Positions 23,584 to 32,739 of a stretch of 63,565 nucleotides of DNA are shown here, in pieces. The notes under the pieces were generated by a model. The model did not search any database, was not told where the DNA came from, and was given only the letters and a program-made list of their open reading frames with translations. Origin of the DNA: an uncultured Acetatifactor sp. (GTDB lineage Bacteria; Bacillota; Clostridia; Lachnospirales; Lachnospiraceae); NCBI GenBank assembly GCA_910584375.1, contig CAJUAH010000026.1, positions 1 to 63,565 on the forward strand, read 5' to 3'. The position numbers and the translations under genes are program-made. Every line of letters starts with the position of its first letter. Position 1 is the stretch's first letter.

Positions 23584-25017
23584 TCAGTTACGTTCATCCA
23601 GATAGAGCTGAACCCGTCTCTGGATGGTATCGATCACCGCATCCAGATCCTTGTCGGACTGGAAATAGCTGTCCGCCTCTTCATATACCATATTGAATAT
23701 ATCGTCTGAACTGACCGCCAGCGGCGCGGCATTTTCCAGAAAGTCCAGGTATTCCTCCAGATAGGAACCGCCATCCTCTTTGGCGGGCAGTTGGAATCCG
23801 GTGTAATTGGGCGATTGCCAGTTATACGTCTGCATGGCCTGGTCATAGGTCAGTTGGCTCTCAGGCATATCCAGTCTGACGCTGAGCCTGTAGGGCAGAT
23901 ACTGCTGGGCTTCCAGACTCAGCAGATAGTTGACCAATTCCTTTACGCCCTCTTTTTCCATGGCGTTTTGGTTGACCGCCAGCATCCCGTTGTCTGAGAG
24001 ATAATAAGTCTTTCCCGCGTCGGAGGGATACCCCACCAGATTTGCGCTGTCGCCCAGTTTCTCATAGACTCTGCAGAAATGGGACATATTGCTGATCACG
24101 CATTCTACTCCCATATAGGAACCCTCCGTGAGCGGAGCGAGCCGATCCTGCGGAGTGCTGTTGTTGACCGCCTGTCCGGTTCTGGCTTTGATCATTTCCA
24201 GGATATCCCTGAATTCCTGACAGTCAAATCCGCATTTTCCGTCTTTGATAAAAGGGGAATCCCCAATATTGATGCCCACTATAAAATACAGATTATAGAA
24301 ATAGGAATCCGTACCCCCCATATCCAGAAACAGCCCCTGGGGCTGCGCTTTCCCCTGTGACGCCGACAATACATCCTCCACCGTCCAGGTATCCACCGGC
24401 CAGTAATCCCTGCTGGTTAAAAGCGTCCGGATGTCCACAGACAAAGGAATTGCCAGGAGATTGCCGTCGTAAGTTCCCATTTGAACGGCTCCCGGCAGCA
24501 GCGCGTCCGCGGTATCCCGGGAGAGGAGCGATCCCAGATCTCCCAGCGCTCCATTAGCCTGTAAGGCATCTATATCCCGGCGGTCCAGATACAGGACGTC
24601 CGGCCCGTTCCCGGTGGCAATCTCCAACAGCGCCCTTTCAGCATCATCCTCCTGATAGAGCGCCTGATATTCGATCCCGTAGGAGGGATTTTCCTTGCTG
24701 AAACTGGCGACTCTGCCTGAGAAAAAGGCATCTTCATGGTAGAGATTGGCGGCTGTGATCCGCCCCTCCGCCACGGACGGGGACGGGGGAGACGCATCAG
24801 TATCCTCATTTTCTGCCGGACTGATTCCCGGCGATGTCCCGACGGGAGAGAATGTAACCGCAGATTGTTCCGGGGACGCGGATTCCGGTGCGGATATTGT
24901 AGATGTTGCGGATTGCCGCATGGATATGGCAGATTCGTCTGTGGGGGCAGAAACGCCGCAACCTGACAGAAACAGAGAGATACAAAGCCCCAAGCCAATC
25001 ATTATTTTCCGTTTCAT
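23584..25017 (-). CDS. ABC sugar-binding lipoprotein without adjacent permeases
   Basis: Extracellular solute-binding protein of the sugar class (UgpB-like). The lipobox LFLSGCGV puts the acylated Cys at about residue 20; a Ser/Ala/Pro-rich linker of 70 residues precedes the binding domain. The ATG at 25017 is chosen because AAAGG lies 10 bases before it; the longer TTG start has none. The gene ends at a shared terminator with buk and follows an araC gene in the same direction. No permease is near, so it must use permeases encoded elsewhere or act in sensing with the AraC regulator. Confidence 0.8.
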   Translation of the reverse strand: MKRKIMIGLGLCISLFLSGCGVSAPTDESAISMRQSATSTISAPESASPEQSAVTFSPVGTSPGISPAENEDTDASPPSPSVAEGRITAANLYHEDAFFSGRVASFSKENPSYGIEYQALYQEDDAERALLEIATGNGPDVLYLDRRDIDALQANGALGDLGSLLSRDTADALLPGAVQMGTYDGNLLAIPLSVDIRTLLTSRDYWPVDTWTVEDVLSASQGKAQPQGLFLDMGGTDSYFYNLYFIVGINIGDSPFIKDGKCGFDCQEFRDILEMIKARTGQAVNNSTPQDRLAPLTEGSYMGVECVISNMSHFCRVYEKLGDSANLVGYPSDAGKTYYLSDNGMLAVNQNAMEKEGVKELVNYLLSLEAQQYLPYRLSVRLDMPESQLTYDQAMQTYNWQSPNYTGFQLPAKEDGGSYLEEYLDFLENAAPLAVSSDDIFNMVYEEADSYFQSDKDLDAVIDTIQRRVQLYLDERN

Positions 25018-25156
25018 TTTGACCCAACCTTTCAATACGATATGTATAGTCTGAACTCAACATAGCATATTGAAAATCGTGCCGCAATCCCTTTAAGACA
25101 ATCTTAAATACCGTTAAAAAAATCTTAAAAAGTACAGATAGACGGTCTCGATCCTG

Positions 25157-25981
25157 TCAGGGCGTGTCCGGGTTCTTGCGGTACTCCCTGGGGGAGCGTC
25201 CATATACTTTCCGAAACAGATCCTTAAAGTAATTGCTGTCGTTAAAACCGCATTCCAGCGCGATATCCGTGATGGTATTGCCGGTGGTCAGCAGTGCGGT
25301 CTGGGCGTGCTTTAAGCGCACGAAGTTCAGATATTCTTTGAAACCCATGCCTGTGACCAGCTTAAATTTTTTGCTGAAATAAGTAGGACTTAAGGTGGCC
25401 ACCGACGCTACTTCCTCCAGCGTCAGGGGACGGCGGAAATTCTGGTAGATATAGCGGGTGGCCTGCTGTATATCCGCGTCACGCACATTGATCAGCTCAG
25501 GCTCCGGCTGGTGCATCACCGAGTGCCGCGCAAGGAACAGCAGGAGCTGCTGCAGATAACAGGTGGTAAAATCGGCGGAATATTCGTCCAGATTGGCGCT
25601 CTCGGACAACATATGGGAGAGCAGGTCAAAGAACTCCTCCAGATACAGGCTGGGGATGCTGCCCATAAAGGAAGGCGCATCCCCTATCACATCCTGGTAT
25701 AAAAAAGACTTTTTGAACAGTATATCCACCATCTCGCAACTGATTCCCGGATAGTACCGGGAATGGTGCAGTTCCCCGGGTGTGATGAACACCAGATCTC
25801 CCTTTTCCAGCTCATAGACCTGATCCCGCAGCAAAAAACGGCATTTGCCGGAGAGCAGGCAGAATATCTCATAAAAGCCGTGATAGTGATCCGGCTGCAT
25901 GGCGGCAGTGTCGCCACGCAGCCCTTTGTAGATGATGATATTGTCGATATCGGGTCGTCCGCTGCAAATAAAAGGTGTCAT
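25157..25981 (-). CDS. AraC-family regulator with cupin sensor domain
   Basis: Transcription regulator of 274 residues. The N-terminal half carries a cupin pattern (HYHGFYEIFCLLSG at about 32-45, then a GDLVFITPGELH strand), the usual sugar-binding domain. The C-terminal 100 residues hold the two AraC HTH motifs, ending with the conserved IALECGFNDSNYFKDLFRKVYGRSPREYR. It lies between uxaC and the binding-protein gene on the same strand, which suggests it controls pectin-sugar uptake. Confidence 0.88.
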   Translation of the reverse strand: MTPFICSGRPDIDNIIIYKGLRGDTAAMQPDHYHGFYEIFCLLSGKCRFLLRDQVYELEKGDLVFITPGELHHSRYYPGISCEMVDILFKKSFLYQDVIGDAPSFMGSIPSLYLEEFFDLLSHMLSESANLDEYSADFTTCYLQQLLLFLARHSVMHQPEPELINVRDADIQQATRYIYQNFRRPLTLEEVASVATLSPTYFSKKFKLVTGMGFKEYLNFVRLKHAQTALLTTGNTITDIALECGFNDSNYFKDLFRKVYGRSPREYRKNPDTP

Positions 25982-26048
25982 GTTTTCCTCGTCCCTGTCT
26001 TCCCGTATCCTGCCGCAATGGGTTATACTTACGACGTCAGTATAAGCC

Positions 26049-27458
26049 CTACAGCGGGAATTTAAAGTATCTCTTGGCGTTGTTGTAGGAGATATCCGTC
26101 ACGATCTCGGACAGGATATCCATATCGTCGGGGAACTCGCCGTTCTCTACCCAGCCGCCGATCAGATTGCAGAGAATACGGCGGAAGTATTCGTGTCTGG
26201 TATAGGACAAAAAGCTGCGGGAGTCCGTAAGCATGCCCACGAAACCGGAGAGGTTGCCCAGGTTGGCCAGGGAGATCATCTGATCCTGCATACCGGTCTT
26301 GTGATCGTTGAACCACCATGCGCTGCCCTGCTGGATCTTGGCCACGGCGGTGCTGTCCTGGAAACAGCCCAGTATGGAGCCGATGGCCTGATTGTCGTTG
26401 GGATTCAGGCTGTACAGAATGGTTCTGGGCAGCTCGTCAGTCCGGATCAGCGCGTTCAGGAAATCCGCCATCTGCGAGGAGGGGGCGTAATTGTTGATAC
26501 AGTCGTAGCCGGTGTCAGGCCCCAGTTTGTCGAACATCAATGTGTTGTTGTCTCTCTTGCAGCCATAGTGGAGCTGCATGGCCCAGTCCAGTTTCGCGTA
26601 TTCTTTTCCCACAAACAGCATGAAAGCCGTCTTGAATTTCAGTTCCTCTTCCTTGGTGAGGTTCATGCGGTTCTGCCTCTTCAGGAAGATCTCCTCGATC
26701 TCGTCGTCGGAGGCGGGGCAGTACATCACATACTCCAGAGCGTGGTCGGACACATTGCAGCCCATGGAGGCAAAGTATGCCATGCGCTCCCGCAGGGCGT
26801 CCTTGAGCTGGGCGAAGGTGATGATCTCGCTCCTGCCCACGGTGGCGGCCAGTTTATCCAGATAGTCCAGATAGTCGGGTTTTTCGATGTTCATGGCCTT
26901 GTCGGGTCTCCAGGCGGGCAGCACCTTTACGGTAAAACTTTCATCCTGAGCGATCTTTTTGTGCCACTCCAGAGAATCGATGGGATCGTCTGTGGTGCAG
27001 ATCAGAGTCACATTGCTCTGGCGGATCAGATTGCGCACGCTCATGGAGGGATCCTGCAATTTGGCGTTGCACAGATTCCAGACCTCGTCGGCGGTCTTTT
27101 TGCTCAGCACGCCGGTGTAGCCGAAGTATCTCTGCAGCTCCAGATGGCTCCAGTGGAACAGGGGGTTGCCGATGGCTTTGCCCAGGCACTCCGCCCACTT
27201 GCAGAATTTTTCATAATCGGAGGCGTCCCCGGTGATATATTTTTCTTCCACGCCGCAGGAACGCATAAAGCGCCATTTATAGTGGTCGCCGCCCAGCCAT
27301 ACCTGGGTGATATTGTCGAACTGTCTGTCCTCGGCAATCTCCCGGGGATTGATGTGACAGTGGTAATCCAGCACAGGGGTGTTCTCGGCATAGTCGTGAA
27401 ACAGCTTTCTGGCGGTTTCCGTCTCCAGTAAAAAATCTTTGTCCATAAAACTCTTCAT
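26049..27458 (-). CDS. uxaC: Glucuronate/galacturonate isomerase
   Basis: Isomerises D-galacturonate to tagaturonate and D-glucuronate to fructuronate, the first step of hexuronate breakdown. The 469-residue protein shows the amidohydrolase-like metal motif YHCHINPREIA near residue 34 and is collinear with UxaC along its whole length, including the C-terminal GGWVENGEFPDD. The ATG at 27458 follows GGAGGG; the earlier ATG contains that ribosome binding site and is rejected. It follows lacI by 62 bases on the same strand and is probably read with it, so the repressor controls both. Confidence 0.93.
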   Translation of the reverse strand: MKSFMDKDFLLETETARKLFHDYAENTPVLDYHCHINPREIAEDRQFDNITQVWLGGDHYKWRFMRSCGVEEKYITGDASDYEKFCKWAECLGKAIGNPLFHWSHLELQRYFGYTGVLSKKTADEVWNLCNAKLQDPSMSVRNLIRQSNVTLICTTDDPIDSLEWHKKIAQDESFTVKVLPAWRPDKAMNIEKPDYLDYLDKLAATVGRSEIITFAQLKDALRERMAYFASMGCNVSDHALEYVMYCPASDDEIEEIFLKRQNRMNLTKEEELKFKTAFMLFVGKEYAKLDWAMQLHYGCKRDNNTLMFDKLGPDTGYDCINNYAPSSQMADFLNALIRTDELPRTILYSLNPNDNQAIGSILGCFQDSTAVAKIQQGSAWWFNDHKTGMQDQMISLANLGNLSGFVGMLTDSRSFLSYTRHEYFRRILCNLIGGWVENGEFPDDMDILSEIVTDISYNNAKRYFKFPL

Positions 27459-27520
27459 TTTTCTTCCCTCCATATATTTTGTAATGTATGTAATGGCATA
27501 TTGCCGCTCTGTACCGATAT

Positions 27521-28558
27521 TTATTTCTGGCAGTCGTGGCTGCTGGCGAGAGTAGTGCCCCGATGGACGACTTCGCCGGAGAAAACAGTCTGTTTGGGCA
27601 TTTCATTGCCGCCCAGCACTCCCATCAGGGTGACGATCAGGTGCTGGCAGAGCGTTTCCAACTTGTTGTCTATGCTGGACATCTCCGGCTCGCAGCAGTG
27701 TACCAGCAGGGAGTTGTTGTAGCCGATGATACACAGATCCTTCGGGATGGACAGACCCGCATCCAGCGCAAAACGTACAGCGCCCATGGCCAGACAGTCG
27801 TCAGAGGCTATGATACCGTGAAAACGCAGCCCCTTCTGATATATCTTCATCAGATGCTCCGCCATGGCGTGGATATCCTCATGGGAACCCTGGTAGAACT
27901 GTATCATATTGCCGCTTTTTAACAGTTTCTGAGATTCCATGGCGTTGCGGTATCCGGCCATTTTTTTCTTGCTGCTGTAGGAGGTGGAATTGGTAAAATA
28001 CAGGATATCCTCTACGCCTGCCTGAATCAGCTGCAGCGTGGCCTCATATACGGAAGAGAAATCGTCCGACAGGATGCTGTATACATTGGGAGCCTCCAGC
28101 GCCGCGTTCAGCAGCATCACGGGAACCTGGGCCGCAGCGTCCAGAATATAGCGGTTTTCCGCGTCTTTATCGTAGACAAAGTTGGATCCCACCAGAATAA
28201 TGCCGTCCACTTTTTTGGTAATCAGCAGGTTCATGCAGCTCTTCTTGCTCTCCAGATCGTAACCGGTACAGCACAATATGCTGTCGTAGCCGTTGACCCG
28301 AAGTTTCTGCTCGATATAGTAGATGGCCTTGGCCAGGTACAGGTCGGAGGAATCGGCGCACATGACGCCGATGGTCTTCATGGTGTTGAGCCCCAGCCCT
28401 CTGGCGAAAGCGTTGGGGGTGTATTCGCACTGGTTAATCACGTCCAGGACCTTTTGCTTGGTCTTCTCGCTGACGCTGCTGCTGCCGTTGAGCACTCTGG
28501 ACACGGTGGCGATGGAGACGCCTGCTTTTTCTGAAATATCATATATCGTCATGTGCAT
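27521..28558 (-). CDS. LacI-family repressor of the hexuronate genes
   Basis: Repressor of 345 residues. The HTH with MTIYDISEKAGVSIATVSRVLNG starts at residue 3, followed by the hinge helix (YTPNAFARGLGL) and a periplasmic-binding-protein-like sensor domain. The ATG at 28558 follows GAGG by 8 bases; ATG at 28552 is an alternative. It is divergent from uxaBA and upstream of uxaC. Both promoters in the intergenic region carry a TGTAA-N4-TTACA palindrome just after the -10 box, so it probably represses itself, uxaC and uxaBA, with a hexuronate-derived sugar as inducer. Confidence 0.9.
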   Translation of the reverse strand: MHMTIYDISEKAGVSIATVSRVLNGSSSVSEKTKQKVLDVINQCEYTPNAFARGLGLNTMKTIGVMCADSSDLYLAKAIYYIEQKLRVNGYDSILCCTGYDLESKKSCMNLLITKKVDGIILVGSNFVYDKDAENRYILDAAAQVPVMLLNAALEAPNVYSILSDDFSSVYEATLQLIQAGVEDILYFTNSTSYSSKKKMAGYRNAMESQKLLKSGNMIQFYQGSHEDIHAMAEHLMKIYQKGLRFHGIIASDDCLAMGAVRFALDAGLSIPKDLCIIGYNNSLLVHCCEPEMSSIDNKLETLCQHLIVTLMGVLGGNEMPKQTVFSGEVVHRGTTLASSHDCQK

Positions 28559-28644
28559 TACGCAAACCTCATTCCTGCATATCCGGGGGCTGTGAGAGTC
28601 CGCTGTGTCTGTACGGACTACAAGATACGCAATGAAAAAATGTC

Positions 28645-28658
28645 TGTAAGCGGTTACA
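28645..28658. promoter_or_regulatory. LacI-type operator before lacI-uxaC
   Basis: TGTAAGCGGTTACA, extended by one base each side to CTG...CAG. It lies about 20 bases downstream of the leftward lacI -10 box, a position that would block transcription. Confidence 0.7.
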
Positions 28659-28676
28659 GTTTTTAATCTATTTTGA

Positions 28677-28705
28677 ATTATAGCTAATCTAGAAAAATTT
28701 TTCAA
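28677..28705 (-). promoter_or_regulatory. Promoter of lacI-uxaC
   Basis: On the minus strand TTGAAA (28700-28705) and TATAAT (28677-28682) are 17 bases apart, giving a near-consensus promoter. Confidence 0.75.
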
Positions 28706-28722
28706 GAACTATTTTTAGGTTC

Positions 28723-28751
28723 TTGACGAATAAGGGGTTTAGAAGTAAAAT
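28723..28751 (+). promoter_or_regulatory. Promoter of uxaBA
   Basis: TTGACG (28723-28728) and TAAAAT (28746-28751) are 17 bases apart. Transcription would begin next to or inside the operator at 28758. Confidence 0.7.
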
Positions 28752-28757
28752 TGGAAA

Positions 28758-28771
28758 TGTAAGTACTTACA
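28758..28771. promoter_or_regulatory. LacI-type operator before uxaBA
   Basis: TGTAAGTACTTACA is a perfect palindrome covering the expected transcription start of uxaBA. It shares TGTAA-N4-TTACA with the sites at 28645 and 58667. Confidence 0.72.
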
Positions 28772-28898
28772 CGATTTTGACGTGAAAGTATAAAGTATTC
28801 GGAAAACAGGCATGTAACAATCCGGCGCGCGGCTCAGCGGATATGGAAGGGAGCGGCGGGCTGAGAGCGGCTGGGGACAGCAGAAAAGAGGAGGAGTT

Positions 28899-30359
28899 AT
28901 GGAAGTATTAAACAAGAGCATGACCGGAAAAAAAGAGAGACCCATCAAGGTCGTACAGTTTGGCGAGGGTAATTTCCTGCGGGCATTTGTGGACTATATG
29001 ATCGATATTGCCAACGAGCAGGGGAAATTTGACGGAGATATCGTTCTGATCAAGCCCATTGACTTCGGCAATCTGGATATGTTCCACAGACAGGACTGCC
29101 AGTACACCGTCTCTCTGCGCGGCAATGTGGACGGCGAGGCCAGGATTCTCAACAGAGTGGTGACCAGCGTGGCCGACGCGGTGGATGCCATTCATGAATA
29201 TGACAAGTATATGAGCCTGGCTGAGATCGATACCCTGCGCTTTGTGGTCTCCAACACCACGGAGGCCGGGATCGTGTATGACGCCGACGATAGATTTGAA
29301 CTGAATCCGCCCAAAAGCTTTCCGGGTAAACTGACCAAATTTTTATACCACAGGTTTGAGACTTTTAAAGGGGATACCTCCAAGGGTCTGGTGATGCTGC
29401 CCGTAGAGCTCATCGACGACAACGGCGTCATGCTGAAAAAGTGCGTGATGCAGCAGATCGCCAACTGGGGGCTGTCCGACGCTTTCAAGAGCTGGGTCGA
29501 GGAGGCATGTACCTTTACCGCCACACTGGTGGACCGTATTGTGACCGGCTATCCCAGAGCTACAGAGCAGGAGGAGTGGGAAAAGCTGGGTTACGAGGAT
29601 CACATTATGGTGACGGGCGAACCCTTTGCCCTGTGGGTCATCGAGTCGGATAAGGATATCAGTAAGGAGTTTGATCTGCCCGGCGCGGGACTGCCGGTGG
29701 TGTTCACGGACGACCATCATCCTTATAAACAGAGAAAGGTGCGTATCTTAAACGGCGCGCACACTTCCTTTGTACTGGCCTCCTGGCTGTGCGGCAATGA
29801 TATAGTGCGGCAGTCCATGGAAGATGCGGATGTGCGGAACTTTATGAATAAGACGATCTTTGACGAGGTAATCCCTACCCTGACCCTGCCGGAGGAGGAG
29901 CTGAAAGCCTTTGCGGGCGAGGTGGTGAACCGCTTTAACAATCCGTATGTGGATCATGCGCTGCTGGCCATCTCCTTGAATTCCGTGTCCAAGTGGAGGG
30001 CCAGATGCCTGCCCAGCCTGCTGGGCTATGTGGATAAATTCGGCAAGCTGCCGCCCCATATGACCTTCTCCATCGCCGCCCTGATGGCTTTCTACTGCGG
30101 CGACGAGATCAAAGACGGCGCGCTGCAGGGCAGCAGGAACGGGCAGGCTTATCCGGTGAAGGACGATATGCCGGTGCTGGAGTTTTTCAGGGACAACTGC
30201 CGTAAGGATACCCGCAGTTTTGTGACGGCTTATCTGGGCAGAGAGGATTTCCATGGGCAGGATCTGAACCGGGTGCCGGGGCTGACGGATGCGGTTGTGA
30301 ACTATCTGGACGATATCAGGAATAATGGAATGAGGGCGGCGTTATGCAGGATTTCATAA
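28899..30359 (+). CDS. uxaB: Tagaturonate reductase (altronate oxidoreductase)
   Basis: NADH-dependent reduction of tagaturonate to altronate. The N-terminal dinucleotide-binding stretch reads KVVQFGEGNFLRAFVDYM (residues about 17-34), as in the mannitol-dehydrogenase family, and the central motif FTDDHHPYKQRKVRILNGAHT is typical of UxaB. At 486 residues it is full length. AGAGGAGG precedes the ATG. Its 3' end overlaps the uxaA start by 16 bases, so the two enzymes are made together; with uxaC across the divergent promoter they form a full galacturonate-to-KDG branch. Confidence 0.92.
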   Translation: MEVLNKSMTGKKERPIKVVQFGEGNFLRAFVDYMIDIANEQGKFDGDIVLIKPIDFGNLDMFHRQDCQYTVSLRGNVDGEARILNRVVTSVADAVDAIHEYDKYMSLAEIDTLRFVVSNTTEAGIVYDADDRFELNPPKSFPGKLTKFLYHRFETFKGDTSKGLVMLPVELIDDNGVMLKKCVMQQIANWGLSDAFKSWVEEACTFTATLVDRIVTGYPRATEQEEWEKLGYEDHIMVTGEPFALWVIESDKDISKEFDLPGAGLPVVFTDDHHPYKQRKVRILNGAHTSFVLASWLCGNDIVRQSMEDADVRNFMNKTIFDEVIPTLTLPEEELKAFAGEVVNRFNNPYVDHALLAISLNSVSKWRARCLPSLLGYVDKFGKLPPHMTFSIAALMAFYCGDEIKDGALQGSRNGQAYPVKDDMPVLEFFRDNCRKDTRSFVTAYLGREDFHGQDLNRVPGLTDAVVNYLDDIRNNGMRAALCRIS

Positions 30360-31837
30360 AGATAAATGAAAAGGACAATGTGGTAGTTGCCATCAACACG
30401 ATTCCCAGAGGGGAGACCGTGTCGGTGGAGATGTCCGGGCAGGAGAGACAGATCACGGCCCGGGAGGAGATTCCCGCCGGACATAAGATGGCGGTCTGCG
30501 ATATTCCGGCGGGCGGCGAGGTCATCAAGTATGGTTATCGCATCGGCAATGCCAAAGAGGATATCCGCGCGGGAGCCTGGATTCATATACACAATGTGGG
30601 CACGGCGCTGGGAGACCTGCTGGAGTACAGTTACGAGCCGGTGGAGACGGAGGAAAAGCGCACGGAAGACGTGACCTTTATGGGCTTTAACCGACCGGAC
30701 GGCAAGGCAGGCGTGCGCAATGAGATATGGGTTATTCCCACCGTGGGCTGCGTAAACAATGTGGCCACGGCCGTCGCCGCGCAGGCAAAGGCTTTTCTGA
30801 AAGGGTCGGTGGAGGATGTTATTGCCTTTCCCCATCCTTACGGTTGCTCCCAGATGGGGGACGATCAGGAGCATACCCGTACCATACTGGCGGATCTGAT
30901 CAATCACCCCAACGCGGGCGGCGTGCTGGTGCTGGGGCTGGGGTGCGAGAACAGCAATATTGACGTGTTGCTGCCCTATATCGGCGACTATGATGAAAAC
31001 CGGGTGAAGTTCCTGGTGGCCCAGGCCTGCGAGGATGAGATCGCGGAGTCTGTGGAGATCGTCAAGGGGCTGATTGATTATGCGGCGGGTTTTGAGAGAG
31101 AGCCGATCAGTGTGAGCAGGCTGGTGATCGGTATGAAATGCGGCGGCAGCGACGGGCTTTCCGGCATCACGGCCAATCCGCTGGTGGGAAGTTTTTCTGA
31201 TCTGCTGATCTCCAAGGGGGGCACTACGATCCTGACCGAGGTGCCGGAGATGTTCGGCGCGGAGACCATATTGATGAACCGCTGCGCCAACGAGGAGCTG
31301 TTTCATAAGACGGTGGATCTGATCAACGATTTTAAAAATTATTTTAAGAGTCACAACCAGACGATCTATGAGAATCCGTCTCCGGGAAATAAGAAGGGCG
31401 GTATCTCCACGCTGGAGGATAAATCACTGGGCTGTACACAGAAGTCCGGCAGCGCGCCGGTAAAGGGTGTGCTGCAATATGGCGAGAGGGTGCAGACGGC
31501 GGGACTGAATCTGCTCAGCGCTCCGGGCAACGATCTGGTGGCGTCCACGGCGCTGGCGGCGGCGGGGGCCCATATCGTGCTGTTTACCACGGGGCGGGGA
31601 ACGCCTTTCGCCTCCCCGGTGCCTACGGTGAAGATAGCTACCAATTCGGCGCTGGCTGGCAAGAAGGCGAACTGGATTGATTTTAATGCCGGGGTGCTGG
31701 TGGAGGATAAGGATATGGCGGAAGAGACGCGGCATCTGTTTGAGTATGTTGTGGAGGTTGCTTCGGGTAGGCAGGTGTGCAGCGAGGCGGCTGGGTTTCA
31801 TGATATGGCGATCTTTAAGCAGGGGGTTACGCTGTAA
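30344..31837 (+). CDS. uxaA: Altronate dehydratase
   Basis: Iron-dependent dehydration of altronate to 2-keto-3-deoxygluconate. The 497 residues have the N-terminal SAF domain (about 1-95) and the large C-terminal UxaA/GarD domain, with conserved Cys segments VGCVNNVA and HPYGCSQMGDD and with GLGCENSN and MKCGGSDGLSG. The start lies inside the end of uxaB. The next steps, KDG kinase and KDPG aldolase, are not in this window. The gene is followed by a large palindromic element. Confidence 0.92.
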   Translation: MQDFIKINEKDNVVVAINTIPRGETVSVEMSGQERQITAREEIPAGHKMAVCDIPAGGEVIKYGYRIGNAKEDIRAGAWIHIHNVGTALGDLLEYSYEPVETEEKRTEDVTFMGFNRPDGKAGVRNEIWVIPTVGCVNNVATAVAAQAKAFLKGSVEDVIAFPHPYGCSQMGDDQEHTRTILADLINHPNAGGVLVLGLGCENSNIDVLLPYIGDYDENRVKFLVAQACEDEIAESVEIVKGLIDYAAGFEREPISVSRLVIGMKCGGSDGLSGITANPLVGSFSDLLISKGGTTILTEVPEMFGAETILMNRCANEELFHKTVDLINDFKNYFKSHNQTIYENPSPGNKKGGISTLEDKSLGCTQKSGSAPVKGVLQYGERVQTAGLNLLSAPGNDLVASTALAAAGAHIVLFTTGRGTPFASPVPTVKIATNSALAGKKANWIDFNAGVLVEDKDMAEETRHLFEYVVEVASGRQVCSEAAGFHDMAIFKQGVTL

Positions 31838-32260
31838 GGGTGGGATGGCGCAAGGACGGCGGGCCGGATGGTGGGGAATGCTGCAAGGACGGCGGGCCGG
31901 GTGAAGGGGAATGCTGCAAGGACGGCGGGCCGGGCGGCGGGGGATCCCTCCCGGACTGTGCGGCTCCGTCGGGGGATTTTTCTGGGAAAGCAGGGGGAGG
32001 TGTCGGCAGGGGCCGGGTCGGCGATCACGCGCATCCGTGCGCGGTATCGCCTAAAAAGGCCATCCGTGGCCTTTTTACCCTGGTTTCCTGGCTGCTTTCC
32101 CGAAAAATCGACCCTCCTCCACAGCACAGCCCGGGAGGGATCCCCCGCCGCCCGGCCCTCGGTTGCGGCAGTTGCCCGAAAGTGGGGGTTGTAGCTGGCC
32201 CTCGGTTGCGGCAGTTGCCTGAGAGAGGGGGTTGTAGCTGGCCCTTGATTGCGGCAGTTT
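31838..32260. repeat. Large GC-rich palindromic element built from tandem repeats
   Basis: On the left, three tandem 33-base units beginning GCAAGGACGGCGGGCCGG (31850, 31883, 31916). On the right, two 43-base units beginning CCCTCGGTTGCGGCAGTTG (32156, 32199) and a partial third (32242). In the middle, perfect 27-base inverted arms (31928-31954 and 32131-32157) that continue inward as an imperfect stem, with two nested hairpins at 32020-32051 and 32053-32076. The short frames that cross it are glycine-rich or arginine-rich and not gene-like. It may act as the uxaBA terminator, as a structured RNA, or be a MITE-like repeat family. Confidence 0.85.
32053..32076. terminator. Symmetric hairpin, bidirectional terminator candidate
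   Basis: AAAAAGGCCA (32053-32062) and TGGCCTTTTT (32067-32076) form a ten-pair stem with a four-base loop and T-runs on both strands. It sits at the centre of the larger palindrome. Confidence 0.65.
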
Positions 32261-32323
32261 TTGTTAATTAGGTGTTTGGCTGATTCTTTGACGAGGTGTT
32301 GTGCTTTAGGGAGAGAATGGATC

Positions 32324-32725
32324 GTGGGAGTGGACTTCGTGCAGGCGATACGGGATGCGTATGAGGGCAATATATTGCTGAGGCTGCCGTATGGGGGAGA
32401 GCTGCCGCAGGATTTTCCAGAAGAATTGTGCAGGATCCTGGCTGTCAGTAATGGGATCGAAGAGATGATGGAGCATCCCCGGACCGGTGAAAGAATGTGT
32501 ATTGGGTGGATTCTGTATTCTTATGAGATGATGTGTGAGTGGAGTTCTTATTATCGGAAAGAATATGGGGTCACGGGTACTGTGTTTGCGGATGACGGCG
32601 CGGACTGTTCATATTTTTTGAAACCGGACGGGCGGATCGTGTGTTTGGACTCTGTGGACGGTACGGAGACGGAGGTTGCTATGAGTTTGAATGAGTATTG
32701 CCGATCGTATCTGAAAGGACACTGA
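32324..32725 (+). CDS. SUKH (SMI1/KNR4-like) protein
   Basis: A 133-residue protein with the SUKH pattern: an N-terminal helix ending in LPQDFPEELCRILAVSNGI, then beta strands with IGWILYSYEMM and a C-terminal helix. Many proteins of this superfamily are immunity proteins for contact-dependent or polymorphic toxins, others are housekeeping. The GTG at 32324 is chosen because GGGAGAG precedes it; an upstream in-frame ATG at 32249 would start in the palindromic element. No toxin gene is next to it. Confidence 0.65.
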   Translation: MGVDFVQAIRDAYEGNILLRLPYGGELPQDFPEELCRILAVSNGIEEMMEHPRTGERMCIGWILYSYEMMCEWSSYYRKEYGVTGTVFADDGADCSYFLKPDGRIVCLDSVDGTETEVAMSLNEYCRSYLKGH

Positions 32726-32739
32726 AGGAGAGTGATGCT

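Noticed and set aside
26193..27431. Long plus-strand frame (412 codons) opposite uxaC
   Set aside because: It is the antisense shadow of uxaC, with His/Val/Gly-rich composition and no ribosome binding site.
31840..32271. Glycine- and arginine-rich reading frames across the palindromic element
   Set aside because: They arise from 33-base and 43-base GC-rich repeats, show no domain, and change character at the inverted arms; the region is better explained as a repeat element.
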